Notes under the pieces: model-generated
Told to the model about the DNA's origin: nothing
The model's database searches: none
Seen by the model: only the letters and a program-made list of their open reading frames with translations
In this document: one piece after another, positions 46,151 to 53,443 of the stretch
Layout of the letters: each line of letters begins with the position of its first letter
Numbering within the stretch: position 1 is the stretch's first letter
Assembly (NCBI GenBank): GCA_937915865.1
Contig: CALGIG010000034.1
Coordinates: 119,101 to 183,100 of the forward strand
Reading direction: 5' to 3'
DNA from: an uncultured Prolixibacteraceae bacterium
GTDB taxonomy: Bacteria > Bacteroidota > Bacteroidia > Bacteroidales > Prolixibacteraceae
DNA: 64,000 nt
Position numbers and translations under genes: made by a program

Positions 46151-47211
46151 AAGAAAAACAAACATTTGGAATTCAGTTCGTGGGCCGAAAAAACAGGGAA
46201 AAGAACCTTACCCTTTTCGCTCGGATTACGATTAACAGCGCCGTTTCAGAAATCTCTTTGAAGCAAAATATTGCAACGAAAGACTGGAATCCTGTTGCCG
46301 GAACAGGAAAAGGCAGAAAAACAAAAGTAAAAGAGCTAAACCGTTTTCTGGAGCAGGTGCGTACCCGGCTTAACAATATTTACCGTGAACTCCTGGTTGA
46401 CGGGGACCTTCCTACCCCTGTAATGGTAAAAAATCATTTTTTAGGGATCGAAGAACAAGGAAAGTCAATCCTTGACGCTTTCGATTACCATAAAAAGGTT
46501 GCCGTGGGTGACCTTTCCAGCAACACCCTGAAGCATTACAAAACAACCGAAAAATATGTGAAGGAATTTCTTGTTGCTCAATTCAAAACAACGGATGTGT
46601 ATCTCCGGGCTGTTAATTACAAGTTTATTACTGATTTTGAATATTTCCTGAGAAACAGAAAGCCGATTGATCACCAAAAACCCATGCAAAATAATGGGGT
46701 AATGAAACATATCGAGCGGTTCAGGAAAGTAATCAATCTGGCCCAAAAGCTGGACTGGGTCAAAATAGACCCGTTCAGAAGTTATCAGATCAAATTTAAG
46801 AAGGTCGAAGTCGGGTATCTTGAGCCTGACGAACTGAAGAGAATAGAAAATGCAGTTTTTAAGCTGGAGCGACTGAATTTTACCAGGGATATATTCGTTT
46901 TTAGTTGCTATACAGGAATGGCATACATTGATGTCATGCAACTTACTCCCCAGGAGATACATATTGGAACTGACGGTAACTACTGGATAATCTCCAGCAG
47001 GCAAAAGACGGGAAATCATTTACGAATTCCTATTTTGCCAAAGGCGTGGTCAATTGTCGAAAGATACATTCATCATCCCAGGTCGCAGTTTAATGGAACA
47101 GTTTTCCCGTTACTATCAAACCAAAAGCTAAATAGTTATCTGAAAGAAGTAGCAGATTTCTGCAATATCTCTAAAAACCTGACTTTTCACATTGCAAGGC
47201 ATAGAAATTAA
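46147..47211 (+). pseudogene. Tyrosine recombinase, truncated after the HxxR motif
   Basis: 354 codons from the ATG at 46147 (a TTG at 46120 is in frame but less likely). An arm-type DNA-binding domain and a SAM-like core-binding domain are followed by the catalytic domain (FVFSCYTGMAYIDVMQLT, SSRQKTGNHLRIPILP). The CYTG-x-AY motif without the first Arg is usual for Bacteroidota recombinases related to IntDOT. The frame reaches HIAR (HxxR) and stops three residues later, so the last quarter, including the third catalytic residue and the nucleophilic Tyr, is missing. No continuation is found in any frame of the next 480 bp. It cannot recombine as it stands. Confidence 0.85.
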
Positions 47212-47695
47212 TCTTTTCGATTGAAAACAAGCAAGTTACAAGAATAAAATTCTTGACAGGTAACGATTTAGAAACGAGCGGGTCTCTGTTTTTTTCGTCA
47301 TTTTTCACAATGCACACAAAGAACGATCTTATACAACAAAAGTACGAAAGATATCTGAATCGCAATATTTTTAGTCTTTAAATTTACACCTTTCCGGCTA
47401 TTTCGGAAAACATAGCTATCTTTGCATAGACTTTAAAATGAAAGTTAAAAGCGGAATATAACCGCTTTGATATATACATGATATTCGCTGACGCCACTGC
47501 GAAAACTGGTAATTTACAAAGAAGGCTGGCAGCAATGTTCATGCTATACCCTTATGGTATGGCGTGGGCGTGCTTCCGCTACCTTCTTGGGCATACCAGT
47601 GCCTCGCAGTGGGACGGTCGTATGTCCCACGCTTCTTTTTTTGCGTGTAGCCGACGACTGAAAACGGGAATTAAAAACACGTAAAAATAGAAAAC
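47212..47695. other. Hairpin-rich non-coding gap after the truncated recombinase
   Basis: About 480 bp without a convincing gene. It holds a TATCTTTG -7 box at 47417-47424 within CTATCTTTGC, a hairpin AAAGCGG / CCGCTTT at 47448-47468, and a strong stem GTGGGAC / GTCCCAC at 47609-47630 followed by a pyrimidine-rich T-run. The part from about 47470 to 47640 has a higher GC content than its surroundings. It may be an element end or a dispersed mobile-element segment. The 68-codon frame in it is not credible. Confidence 0.5.
47609..47643 (+). terminator. GTGGGAC stem-loop with T-run
   Basis: The 7-bp perfect stem 47609-47615 / 47624-47630 has an 8-nt loop and is followed by GCTTCTTTTTTT. It would block read-through from the left into the reductase gene. 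Confidence 0.6.
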
Positions 47696-48241
47696 ATGAA
47701 AAAGATTATCCTTTACATCGCAGCATCGCTCGACCAGCGCATTGCAGAACCGGACAGCGGACTGGACTGGCTTGCTGGATTTCCGAATCCTGAAAAGACT
47801 GACTACGGCTACAAAGACCTGCTGGTTTCGGTCGATATGGTTATTATGGGTGGTAAAACTTACCGCGAGTTGCTAAATATGGATGTTATTTGGCCTTACC
47901 CAAATCAGCACACTTACGTCGTGTCGCACCATGAATGGAGCGCAAAAGAAAATGTCAGTTTTATTACGGATAACATCATTAAAACGATTTCTGAATTACG
48001 CAATCAAAAAGGAAAGGATATTTGGTTGATTGGCGGCGGCGAGTTAGTTTCTATGCTGCTGGCTGCCGATTTGGTGGATGAAATACGGATAACTTATTTC
48101 CCCGTTATTCTTGGTAAGGGAGTCCCACTGTTTCCAGAACAACCCCAAAAATCAAAATGGATGCTGAGTAAGAGTAAATTATATAAAAACGAGGTATTCA
48201 GCATTATTTACAGGAAAATAACACATAGCACTATCGCTTAG
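47696..48241 (+). CDS. RibD C-terminal/dihydrofolate reductase-like protein
   Basis: A 181-residue NADPH-dependent reductase fold of the RibD_C/DHFR superfamily (MKKIILYIAASLDQRIAEPD, VDMVIMGGKTYRELL, DIWLIGGGELVSMLL, ITYFPVILGKGVPLF). Stand-alone members are common in accessory DNA and on resistance elements; the natural substrate is usually unknown and it should not be assumed to give trimethoprim resistance. It lies between the broken recombinase and a truncated AraC gene. Confidence 0.87.
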   Translation: MKKIILYIAASLDQRIAEPDSGLDWLAGFPNPEKTDYGYKDLLVSVDMVIMGGKTYRELLNMDVIWPYPNQHTYVVSHHEWSAKENVSFITDNIIKTISELRNQKGKDIWLIGGGELVSMLLAADLVDEIRITYFPVILGKGVPLFPEQPQKSKWMLSKSKLYKNEVFSIIYRKITHSTIA

Positions 48242-48390
48242 ATTTGCTTTTTTATTGTATATTACACAATACTTGCACCTTGCACTAAATTTTTACATAA
48301 AGATATTTTATCCATGTCTGTTCCATTGAGAATACCTAAATTTCAGACATCCGCTTTCCAATGAATTGAAACCTCAATACTGAATTAATT

Positions 48391-48789
48391 CTATGCCCTG
48401 TATTCATTTGGTGTATATCCAACCCGTTGTTTAAATAGCTTGGTAAAGTGCTGAGGGTATTTAAATCCGAGCTCATAAGCTACTTCGCGAATAGACTTAT
48501 TGTTGTCGAAGATTTTCCCTTTGGCAATATCAATTACTTTTGACTGGATGTATTCCTGTGCTATTTTGCCTGTTTCTTTCTTAATCAAATCGCCAAAATA
48601 ATTAGCTGATAGATGTAGTTCATTCGAACAAAAAGCTACAGTGCATTGGCACGGTGCTTCGCCCGATAGCTCACTTACATACATAGCCATAAGCCCTAAT
48701 ACACAAAAAGGGTCTATTGTTTGGCTGCAACCTGTTACCGATGAAGAATACAATAGTGTAAACATACAAAAATGGTAATATGGCAACAT
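48391..48789 (-). pseudogene. AraC-family regulator, N-terminally truncated
   Basis: The last 90 residues form a good AraC DNA-binding domain: HLSANYFGDLIKKETGKIAQ in the first HTH and IREVAYELGFKYPQHFTKLF in the second. The roughly 200-residue cupin sensor domain expected upstream is missing; the first 40 residues do not match it. Probably a fragment left by rearrangement, though the DNA-binding part might still be made. Confidence 0.75.
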
Positions 48790-49214
48790 TCACCGATAAA
48801 AGAAACGGAGTGCCCGAACAGAATTTCACAGGAACGGTTTGGGTAAATATGAATGTATTGTTGCCTTCGATCCAAGTTACATATCCAATAGAGGTTCATA
48901 AGCTTCTCTTGGGAATTTTTATATTGTCCAACTAACATTCGCCACAATAGTTACCCTTTCCAATGGTGTTCCCATCTAAACAGTTTCCAAATTATTGAGG
49001 CATACAAGTATCAAAACAACTCAGATTTACGCCAAAGTTATTGAGCAGAAAGTTAGCGATGATATTAGAAACCTGAGAGATACCTTATTAAATAAGCAAA
49101 GCAAAACGGAATCTGGTGCCAGAGTTTGTTGATGGTTAGCTCTATAAAAATCATCATCCCCGGAGTTATTTACATTTTTTTGATACGTTTTAGTTTCAAA
49201 CAGTATTTTTTGAC
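48790..49214. other. Non-coding gap upstream of the fluoride island
   Basis: About 425 bp between the truncated AraC gene and the first fluoride riboswitch promoter. The only open frames are short and have no family features. No terminator with a T-run was recognised. Confidence 0.4.
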
Positions 49215-49222
49215 TACTTTTG
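49215..49222 (+). promoter_or_regulatory. Promoter -7 box of the fluoride-responsive crcB unit
   Basis: TACTTTTG is an exact TAnnTTTG box. Transcription would begin about 6-8 bp later, at 49228-49230, which is the first base of the aptamer helix P1 (49229). The -33 element is weak. Confidence 0.65.
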
Positions 49223-49228
49223 CAATCA

Positions 49229-49306
49229 GGCTATGGAATTAGCCTTTAACCGCCGTAAAAAGCTGATAATTCCTACTTTAAACTTTATTTGTATAATTTA
49301 AAGTAA
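49229..49306 (+). promoter_or_regulatory. Fluoride riboswitch 1 (crcB motif)
   Basis: The crcB motif core is present: P1 GGCT...AGCC (49229-49244), TTTAACCGCC, and the conserved 3' part GCTGATAATTCCT (49262-49274). The pseudoknot pairs GGAAT in the P1 loop with ATTCC near the 3' end. It lies 30 bp before crcB. Downstream, ACTTTAAA (49275-49282) pairs with TTTAAAGT (49297-49304), and AGCTGATA of the aptamer (49261-49268) can pair with TGTCAGCT (49308-49315) over the AUG. This predicts translational ON control by fluoride. Confidence 0.9.
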
Positions 49307-49696
49307 ATGTCAGCTGTTATGTTTCGATTAATCCTTATAATAGGTACGGGTAGCTTTATAGGCGGTGTTTCCAGGTTTCTTGTCTCCCGTTTCATCCAGA
49401 ATTTTGCTCTTTCAGCTTTTCCCTTCGGTACTTTTATTGTAAATGTTTCTGGCTGTTTTCTGATTGGCCTTTTTTATGGACTTTCTGAAAGAGGCCATTT
49501 ATTGAATAATGAGCTGCGCATGTTCCTTACTGTCGGAATAATTGGCGGATACACAACATTCTCAACGTTTGCCAATGAAAATGTTGCTTTGCTAAAGGAA
49601 AGCGAGTTCTTCTATTTTGCCCTATATACAGGCCTAAGTGTATTTATTGGATTCTTGGCAACATATCTTGGCAATTTCATCACTAAAATACTATAA
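49307..49696 (+). CDS. crcB: Fluoride channel CrcB/Fluc
   Basis: A 129-residue, four-helix inner-membrane protein that, as a dual-topology dimer, lets fluoride leave the cell. Hallmarks are GGVSRFLVSRF, FPFGTFIVNVSGCFLIGLFYG and the GGYTTFSTFANE segment, which includes the conserved TTFSTF motif of the pore. Starts at ATG 49307 or 49319 are both possible; the first is the one covered by the alternative riboswitch helix. It is followed 4 bp later by a DUF190 gene, a frequent partner of crcB. Confidence 0.96.
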   Translation: MSAVMFRLILIIGTGSFIGGVSRFLVSRFIQNFALSAFPFGTFIVNVSGCFLIGLFYGLSERGHLLNNELRMFLTVGIIGGYTTFSTFANENVALLKESEFFYFALYTGLSVFIGFLATYLGNFITKIL

Positions 49697-49700
49697 ACTC

Positions 49701-50060
49701 ATGGAAACGAATAGTGAAGCTAAATTATTGCGAATTTTTATCAGTTCTACTGACAAATTTAAACATTCACCTCTTTACGAAGTAATTGTTTTTGCTGCAA
49801 AACGGTACGGGCTTTCAGGGGCTACAGTACTGAGAGGTGTGATGGGATATGGGGCAAGTCATGTTATCAGTTCTATGAAATTCTGGGAATTTACAGAAAA
49901 GATGCCAATGGTAGTAGAAATTGTAGATGATGCTGAAAAGATTGAAAAATTCACCGAAACTATTCTGCCTTATTTTGACAAAATTCGTTACGGCGGTATG
50001 ATTACCCTTGAAAAGGCCATTATTGTATTACACAAACAAGGTATGAAAAAAGGTTTTTAA
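49701..50060 (+). CDS. DUF190 family protein
   Basis: 119 residues from the ATG at 49701 (METNSEAKLLRIFISSTDKF). Motifs YEVIVFAAKRYGLSGATVLR and GVMGYGASHVISSMKFWEFT define DUF190, a small ferredoxin-like, PII-like fold often encoded beside crcB. The long frame from 49638 overlaps crcB and is not the start. It may regulate or stabilise the fluoride channel; the mechanism is unknown. Confidence 0.93.
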   Translation: METNSEAKLLRIFISSTDKFKHSPLYEVIVFAAKRYGLSGATVLRGVMGYGASHVISSMKFWEFTEKMPMVVEIVDDAEKIEKFTETILPYFDKIRYGGMITLEKAIIVLHKQGMKKGF

Positions 50061-50081
50061 CTAAACATATATTAAATAATT

Positions 50082-51362
50082 ATGAAAATACAATCCGTAG
50101 AAGCAATCGAAATTCTCGATTCGAGGGGTAACCCAACCGTTGAAGCTAACCTGACGCTGCAAGACGGCACAACAGCTCGTGCCATGGTTCCCAGTGGTGC
50201 ATCCACAGGTGAACGTGAAGCATGCGAATTACGCGACGGTGACAAAAAACGTTACAATGGCAAGGGCGTTCTGAAAGCCGTTGAAAACGTAAACAAAAAG
50301 ATAGCCCCTGAAATAGTGGGTAAAAGTTTTGTCAGTCAGCGTGAGCTTGATTATTTAATGATTGAGATGGATGGTTCGGCCAACAAATCAAAATTAGGAG
50401 CCAATGCAATTCTGGCGGTGTCAATGGCGTATGCACGCGCTGAAGCTGAGAGTGCAGGAATTCCATTGTATCAGTATTTGGGTGGCAGCAACGCACACCT
50501 TCTGCCGGTTCCCTGCATGAACATTATAAACGGTGGCAAACATGCCGATAACAATGTGGACTTCCAGGAATTCATGATTGCACCCCATAATGCAAGTTCA
50601 TTCACTGAAGCTATCCGCATGGGTATTGAAGTTTTCCATACATTAAAATCAGTATTAAAAGCCAAAGGATATAGCACCGGAGTTGGTGATGAAGGAGGCT
50701 TTGCCCCTGATTTAAAATCGAATGATGAAGCTGTGGAAGTTATCCTGGAAGCCATTACCAAAGCAGGATATAAACCGGGTGATGATGTAAGTATTTGTCT
50801 CGACCCGGCTGCAAGCGAATTGTGGGAAGATGGAAAATACAAAATGTTTAAAAGTACCGGGAAATTCATGTCGAGCGAAGAACTGGTCAAGCTATGGGAA
50901 AGCTGGGTAAACCAATATCCTATTGTGTTACTCGAAGACGGTCTTGCAGAAAACGACTGGGCAGGATGGCAAAATCTCACAAAGACCCTGGGCAACAAAA
51001 TAGAGCTTGTCGGCGACGATATCTTTTGCACCAATAAAGCAATATTAGCCGAAGGTATCGAAAAAGGGGTTGCCAATTCGATTCTTATAAAGTTGAACCA
51101 GATTGGCACGGTTACAGAAACGCTCGAAACCATTGAGCTTGCATACAAAAACAGTTACAACTGTTTTGTATCACACCGTAGCGGTGAAACACCCGATAGT
51201 TTTATTGCTGACCTCACGGTTGCAGTTAATGCAGGCCATTTGAAGACTGGAAGCGGTTGCCGTGGTGAACGTATCGAGAAGTTTAACCAATTGATGCGTA
51301 TTGAACACCAGCTTGGTAAAAACTCAAAATTTGCCGGAATTAAAGCCTTTAAGAATAAGTAA
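50082..51362 (+). CDS. eno: Enolase within the fluoride-responsive unit
   Basis: Enolase converts 2-phosphoglycerate to PEP and is classically inhibited by fluoride with Mg and phosphate. At 426 residues it is complete: SRGNPTVEA at the N-terminus, the SGASTGEREA lid loop, catalytic Glu in GDEGGFAPDLKSN, the metal-binding LLEDGLAENDW and GDDIFCTN, catalytic Lys in LIKLNQIGT, and SHRSGET. No active-site residue is missing. It is 21 bp after DUF190 and presumably translated from the riboswitch 1 transcript. It is probably an extra copy supplied to offset fluoride inhibition, since the main eno normally sits elsewhere. Confidence 0.96.
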   Translation: MKIQSVEAIEILDSRGNPTVEANLTLQDGTTARAMVPSGASTGEREACELRDGDKKRYNGKGVLKAVENVNKKIAPEIVGKSFVSQRELDYLMIEMDGSANKSKLGANAILAVSMAYARAEAESAGIPLYQYLGGSNAHLLPVPCMNIINGGKHADNNVDFQEFMIAPHNASSFTEAIRMGIEVFHTLKSVLKAKGYSTGVGDEGGFAPDLKSNDEAVEVILEAITKAGYKPGDDVSICLDPAASELWEDGKYKMFKSTGKFMSSEELVKLWESWVNQYPIVLLEDGLAENDWAGWQNLTKTLGNKIELVGDDIFCTNKAILAEGIEKGVANSILIKLNQIGTVTETLETIELAYKNSYNCFVSHRSGETPDSFIADLTVAVNAGHLKTGSGCRGERIEKFNQLMRIEHQLGKNSKFAGIKAFKNK

Positions 51363-51420
51363 GCTTCAGGCCTGATGGAACATTTATCCTGTCAGGTTTG
51401 TGCTTTCGAAAAATGAAAAA

Positions 51421-51453
51421 ATAACAACAAAGTATTACATAACTTGTTGTTAT
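51421..51453. repeat. 10-bp inverted repeat before riboswitch 2
   Basis: ATAACAACAA (51421-51430) and TTGTTGTTAT (51444-51453) are perfect reverse complements with a 13-bp centre, ending 4 bp before the aptamer. A near -7 box TAACTTGT lies at 51440-51447 inside it. It could be an operator or part of the leader structure. Confidence 0.5.
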
Positions 51454-51457
51454 CTAT

Positions 51458-51533
51458 GGCGATGGAGTTCGCCTTTAACCGTCATAAATGACTGATGACT
51501 CCTGTTAATTAACATATTAATAAACAGTCATTT
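51458..51533 (+). promoter_or_regulatory. Fluoride riboswitch 2 (crcB motif) with start-codon sequestering arm
   Basis: P1 is GGCG...CGCC (51458-51473), followed by TTTAACC, P3 GTCA-TAAA-TGAC (51481-51492) and the conserved TGATGACTCCT (51493-51503). The pseudoknot pairs GGAGT with ACTCC. TCATAAATGACTG (51482-51494) is also perfectly complementary to 51525-51537, which contains the AUG of the next gene, so P3 and the start codon compete for the same strand. Fluoride binding should free the AUG. Confidence 0.92.
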
Positions 51534-51803
51534 ATGAATATTCCCAATAACAATTCGGTTCTATTACTGTATCCGGGCTTCATGCGAGGGCAATTTTCCA
51601 AACTCTCCCTGGCAGTTGGTATTCTTTTGGGTTTAATCTCCGGATTATTGACCTTTCTTATCACTTATACCGAGTACAGCCGTCAATCTACAACAAAGAA
51701 AGAGTCCCTGAAAATGGCTACGAAAGCGGCATTGGCTGCATGGTGTTTTTTCTTCTCAGTTGCACTAATAATCGGCTTTTTTGTAATGCTTTATCGATTA
51801 TGA
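51534..51803 (+). CDS. Small two-helix membrane protein, first gene under riboswitch 2
   Basis: 89 residues with two predicted membrane helices (about 25-46, LAVGILLGLISGLLTFLITY, and 64-86, LAAWCFFFSVALIIGFFVML) separated by a basic loop containing SRQSTTKKESLK. No family recognised. Its AUG lies inside the 13-bp alternative helix of riboswitch 2, and its stop overlaps the start of the dynamin-like gene (ATGA), so the two are translationally coupled. It may anchor that GTPase to the membrane. Confidence 0.75.
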   Translation: MNIPNNNSVLLLYPGFMRGQFSKLSLAVGILLGLISGLLTFLITYTEYSRQSTTKKESLKMATKAALAAWCFFFSVALIIGFFVMLYRL

Positions 51804-53443
51804 ATGAGATTAAAGATATTATCACTGAAATATCGGGCATAAATCAGGCAATCGGTGCTCCCGACCTGACAAAACCTGTAGCCGGGCTTTTGAACAGTAA
51901 CGATAAAACCATTTACGTGGCTGTGTTGGGCCAGTTCAAATCTGGGAAAAGTTCCTTGGTCAACAGCCTTATAGGTATAAATCTGCTACCTGTCGGGGTT
52001 GTCCCGGTAACCGCCATTGTAACACGTCTTCGTTTTGGTCTTCAGCCCAGGTTGATTATTCAGTTTTTAAATGGAAAAGAAACAAGCACTGCGATAGATG
52101 AACTTTCACAATATGTAACTGAAAAGCTGAATCCCGAGAATATAAAGCAGGTTGCCCAGGCAATTGTCGAGCATCCTGCTCTTGAGCCATTCAAAAACGT
52201 AAGTCTTGTGGATACACCAGGCTTAGGAAGCCTTTACCGGCATAACAGCGAGACAACCCAGCAATGGCTGCCATTCACAGGTGTTGCCATAATCAGCATT
52301 AGCGCTGAACGCCCATTGTCGGAAGAAGACATAAATCTACTCAAAGGCATTGCACAGTATTGCCCCGACATGGCATTGATAATTACAAAAACGGATTTGT
52401 TCCGAAAAGAAGAACTTACGGAGATACGTTCATATATCACAAGTTCGTTGAAGGATGCTATAAACCGTGATATTCCTGTTTTCGACTATTCGGTTTATCA
52501 AAATTCAGGTGAATGCCGGAAAACACTAATTGAAAAACTCATATTACCCTTACATAAAAATGCTGACCAAAAACTCAACGAAATAGCTCATCACAAAACC
52601 AATACTATCATCGAGCAAAGCCTTGTTTATACCGAACTGGCCTTGCAATCAGCGATGAAGCGCGAAGCGGAAAAAGATTACGTAAACAGGCTGTTGCAGG
52701 AAATCAGGAGTAACCGCCATCACCACGAGCGGGAAATGCTTCTTTCCGGCTCTTCGTTTAAAGGTGATGTGCGCGATAAGCTCGAAAAAATCATCCTGCC
52801 TTTTCGTCCGTCGCTTAACGAAAAGCTTACCCGGCAATTCGCTACCGATTTTAAAAACTGGAAAGGTTCATTATTTAATGTTTCTCGGAAATACGAAAAG
52901 TGGCTGAACGAGCATATTGGCGACGAAATCAAACAAATTGACAACGCTTGTTTCGACCAGGTTAACCAGATTGTAAGGGAAACGGCCGGTTATTATCAGT
53001 ATTCGGCACTTCAGTTCAGGCAACGCCTGGACGAAAAGCTTAGCCAGGTTTTTGGGGTTCATCTTCCCGATGCATATTGGCAGATTGATTTTACAGGTAT
53101 CGACAAACCGGACATTACCATTTACAGGGCTTTCGATTCACATATTGACACATTGTTATTCTTTCTGCCCATGAAATGGTTCCACTACCCGTTTTTCCGT
53201 CATTTTTCAAAACAAATTCCTTACGAGACGGACAAAAACCTGCATCGTTACATTTCCGAACTAAACGGAAAAATCAACAAAACCATCGACACCATTCACA
53301 GGCAGGCCCTGCAATACATAAGTAACGAAATTACAACGGTTGAAAACGTATTGCAGCAGGCCAACACCAATTATTCGGTGCTGAAGGAATACACAGAAAG
53401 GTTGAAGAAAATTAAAACACAAGTTTATGCATATGATAGATAA
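51800..53443 (+). CDS. Dynamin-like GTPase 1
   Basis: 547 residues from the ATG at 51800. The GTPase motifs are G1 GQFKSGKSS (44-52), G3 DTPGLGS (about 137) and G4 TKTD (about 196). The rest is helical, with coiled-coil character, and includes a hydrophobic stretch (IDTLLFFLPMKWFHYPFFRH, about 450) that could insert into membrane, as in bacterial dynamin-like proteins. These proteins remodel or protect membranes. The gene is coupled to the small membrane protein upstream and overlaps the antiporter downstream. Confidence 0.88.
   Translation: MNEIKDIITEISGINQAIGAPDLTKPVAGLLNSNDKTIYVAVLGQFKSGKSSLVNSLIGINLLPVGVVPVTAIVTRLRFGLQPRLIIQFLNGKETSTAIDELSQYVTEKLNPENIKQVAQAIVEHPALEPFKNVSLVDTPGLGSLYRHNSETTQQWLPFTGVAIISISAERPLSEEDINLLKGIAQYCPDMALIITKTDLFRKEELTEIRSYITSSLKDAINRDIPVFDYSVYQNSGECRKTLIEKLILPLHKNADQKLNEIAHHKTNTIIEQSLVYTELALQSAMKREAEKDYVNRLLQEIRSNRHHHEREMLLSGSSFKGDVRDKLEKIILPFRPSLNEKLTRQFATDFKNWKGSLFNVSRKYEKWLNEHIGDEIKQIDNACFDQVNQIVRETAGYYQYSALQFRQRLDEKLSQVFGVHLPDAYWQIDFTGIDKPDITIYRAFDSHIDTLLFFLPMKWFHYPFFRHFSKQIPYETDKNLHRYISELNGKINKTIDTIHRQALQYISNEITTVENVLQQANTNYSVLKEYTERLKKIKTQVYAYDR

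Noticed and set aside
47478..47684. 68-codon frame in the gap after the recombinase
   Set aside because: It spans strong hairpins, has unusual composition (MLYPYGMAWACFRYLLGH) and no family match; it is read as non-coding element sequence.
47696..48241. Trimethoprim-resistant dihydrofolate reductase
   Set aside because: The sequence is of the RibD C-terminal type, not FolA/Dfr; the fold is related but resistance is not supported.
48735..48947. 70-codon minus-strand frame upstream of the truncated AraC gene
   Set aside because: It does not resemble the missing AraC sensor domain and overlaps the AraC fragment; treated as chance.
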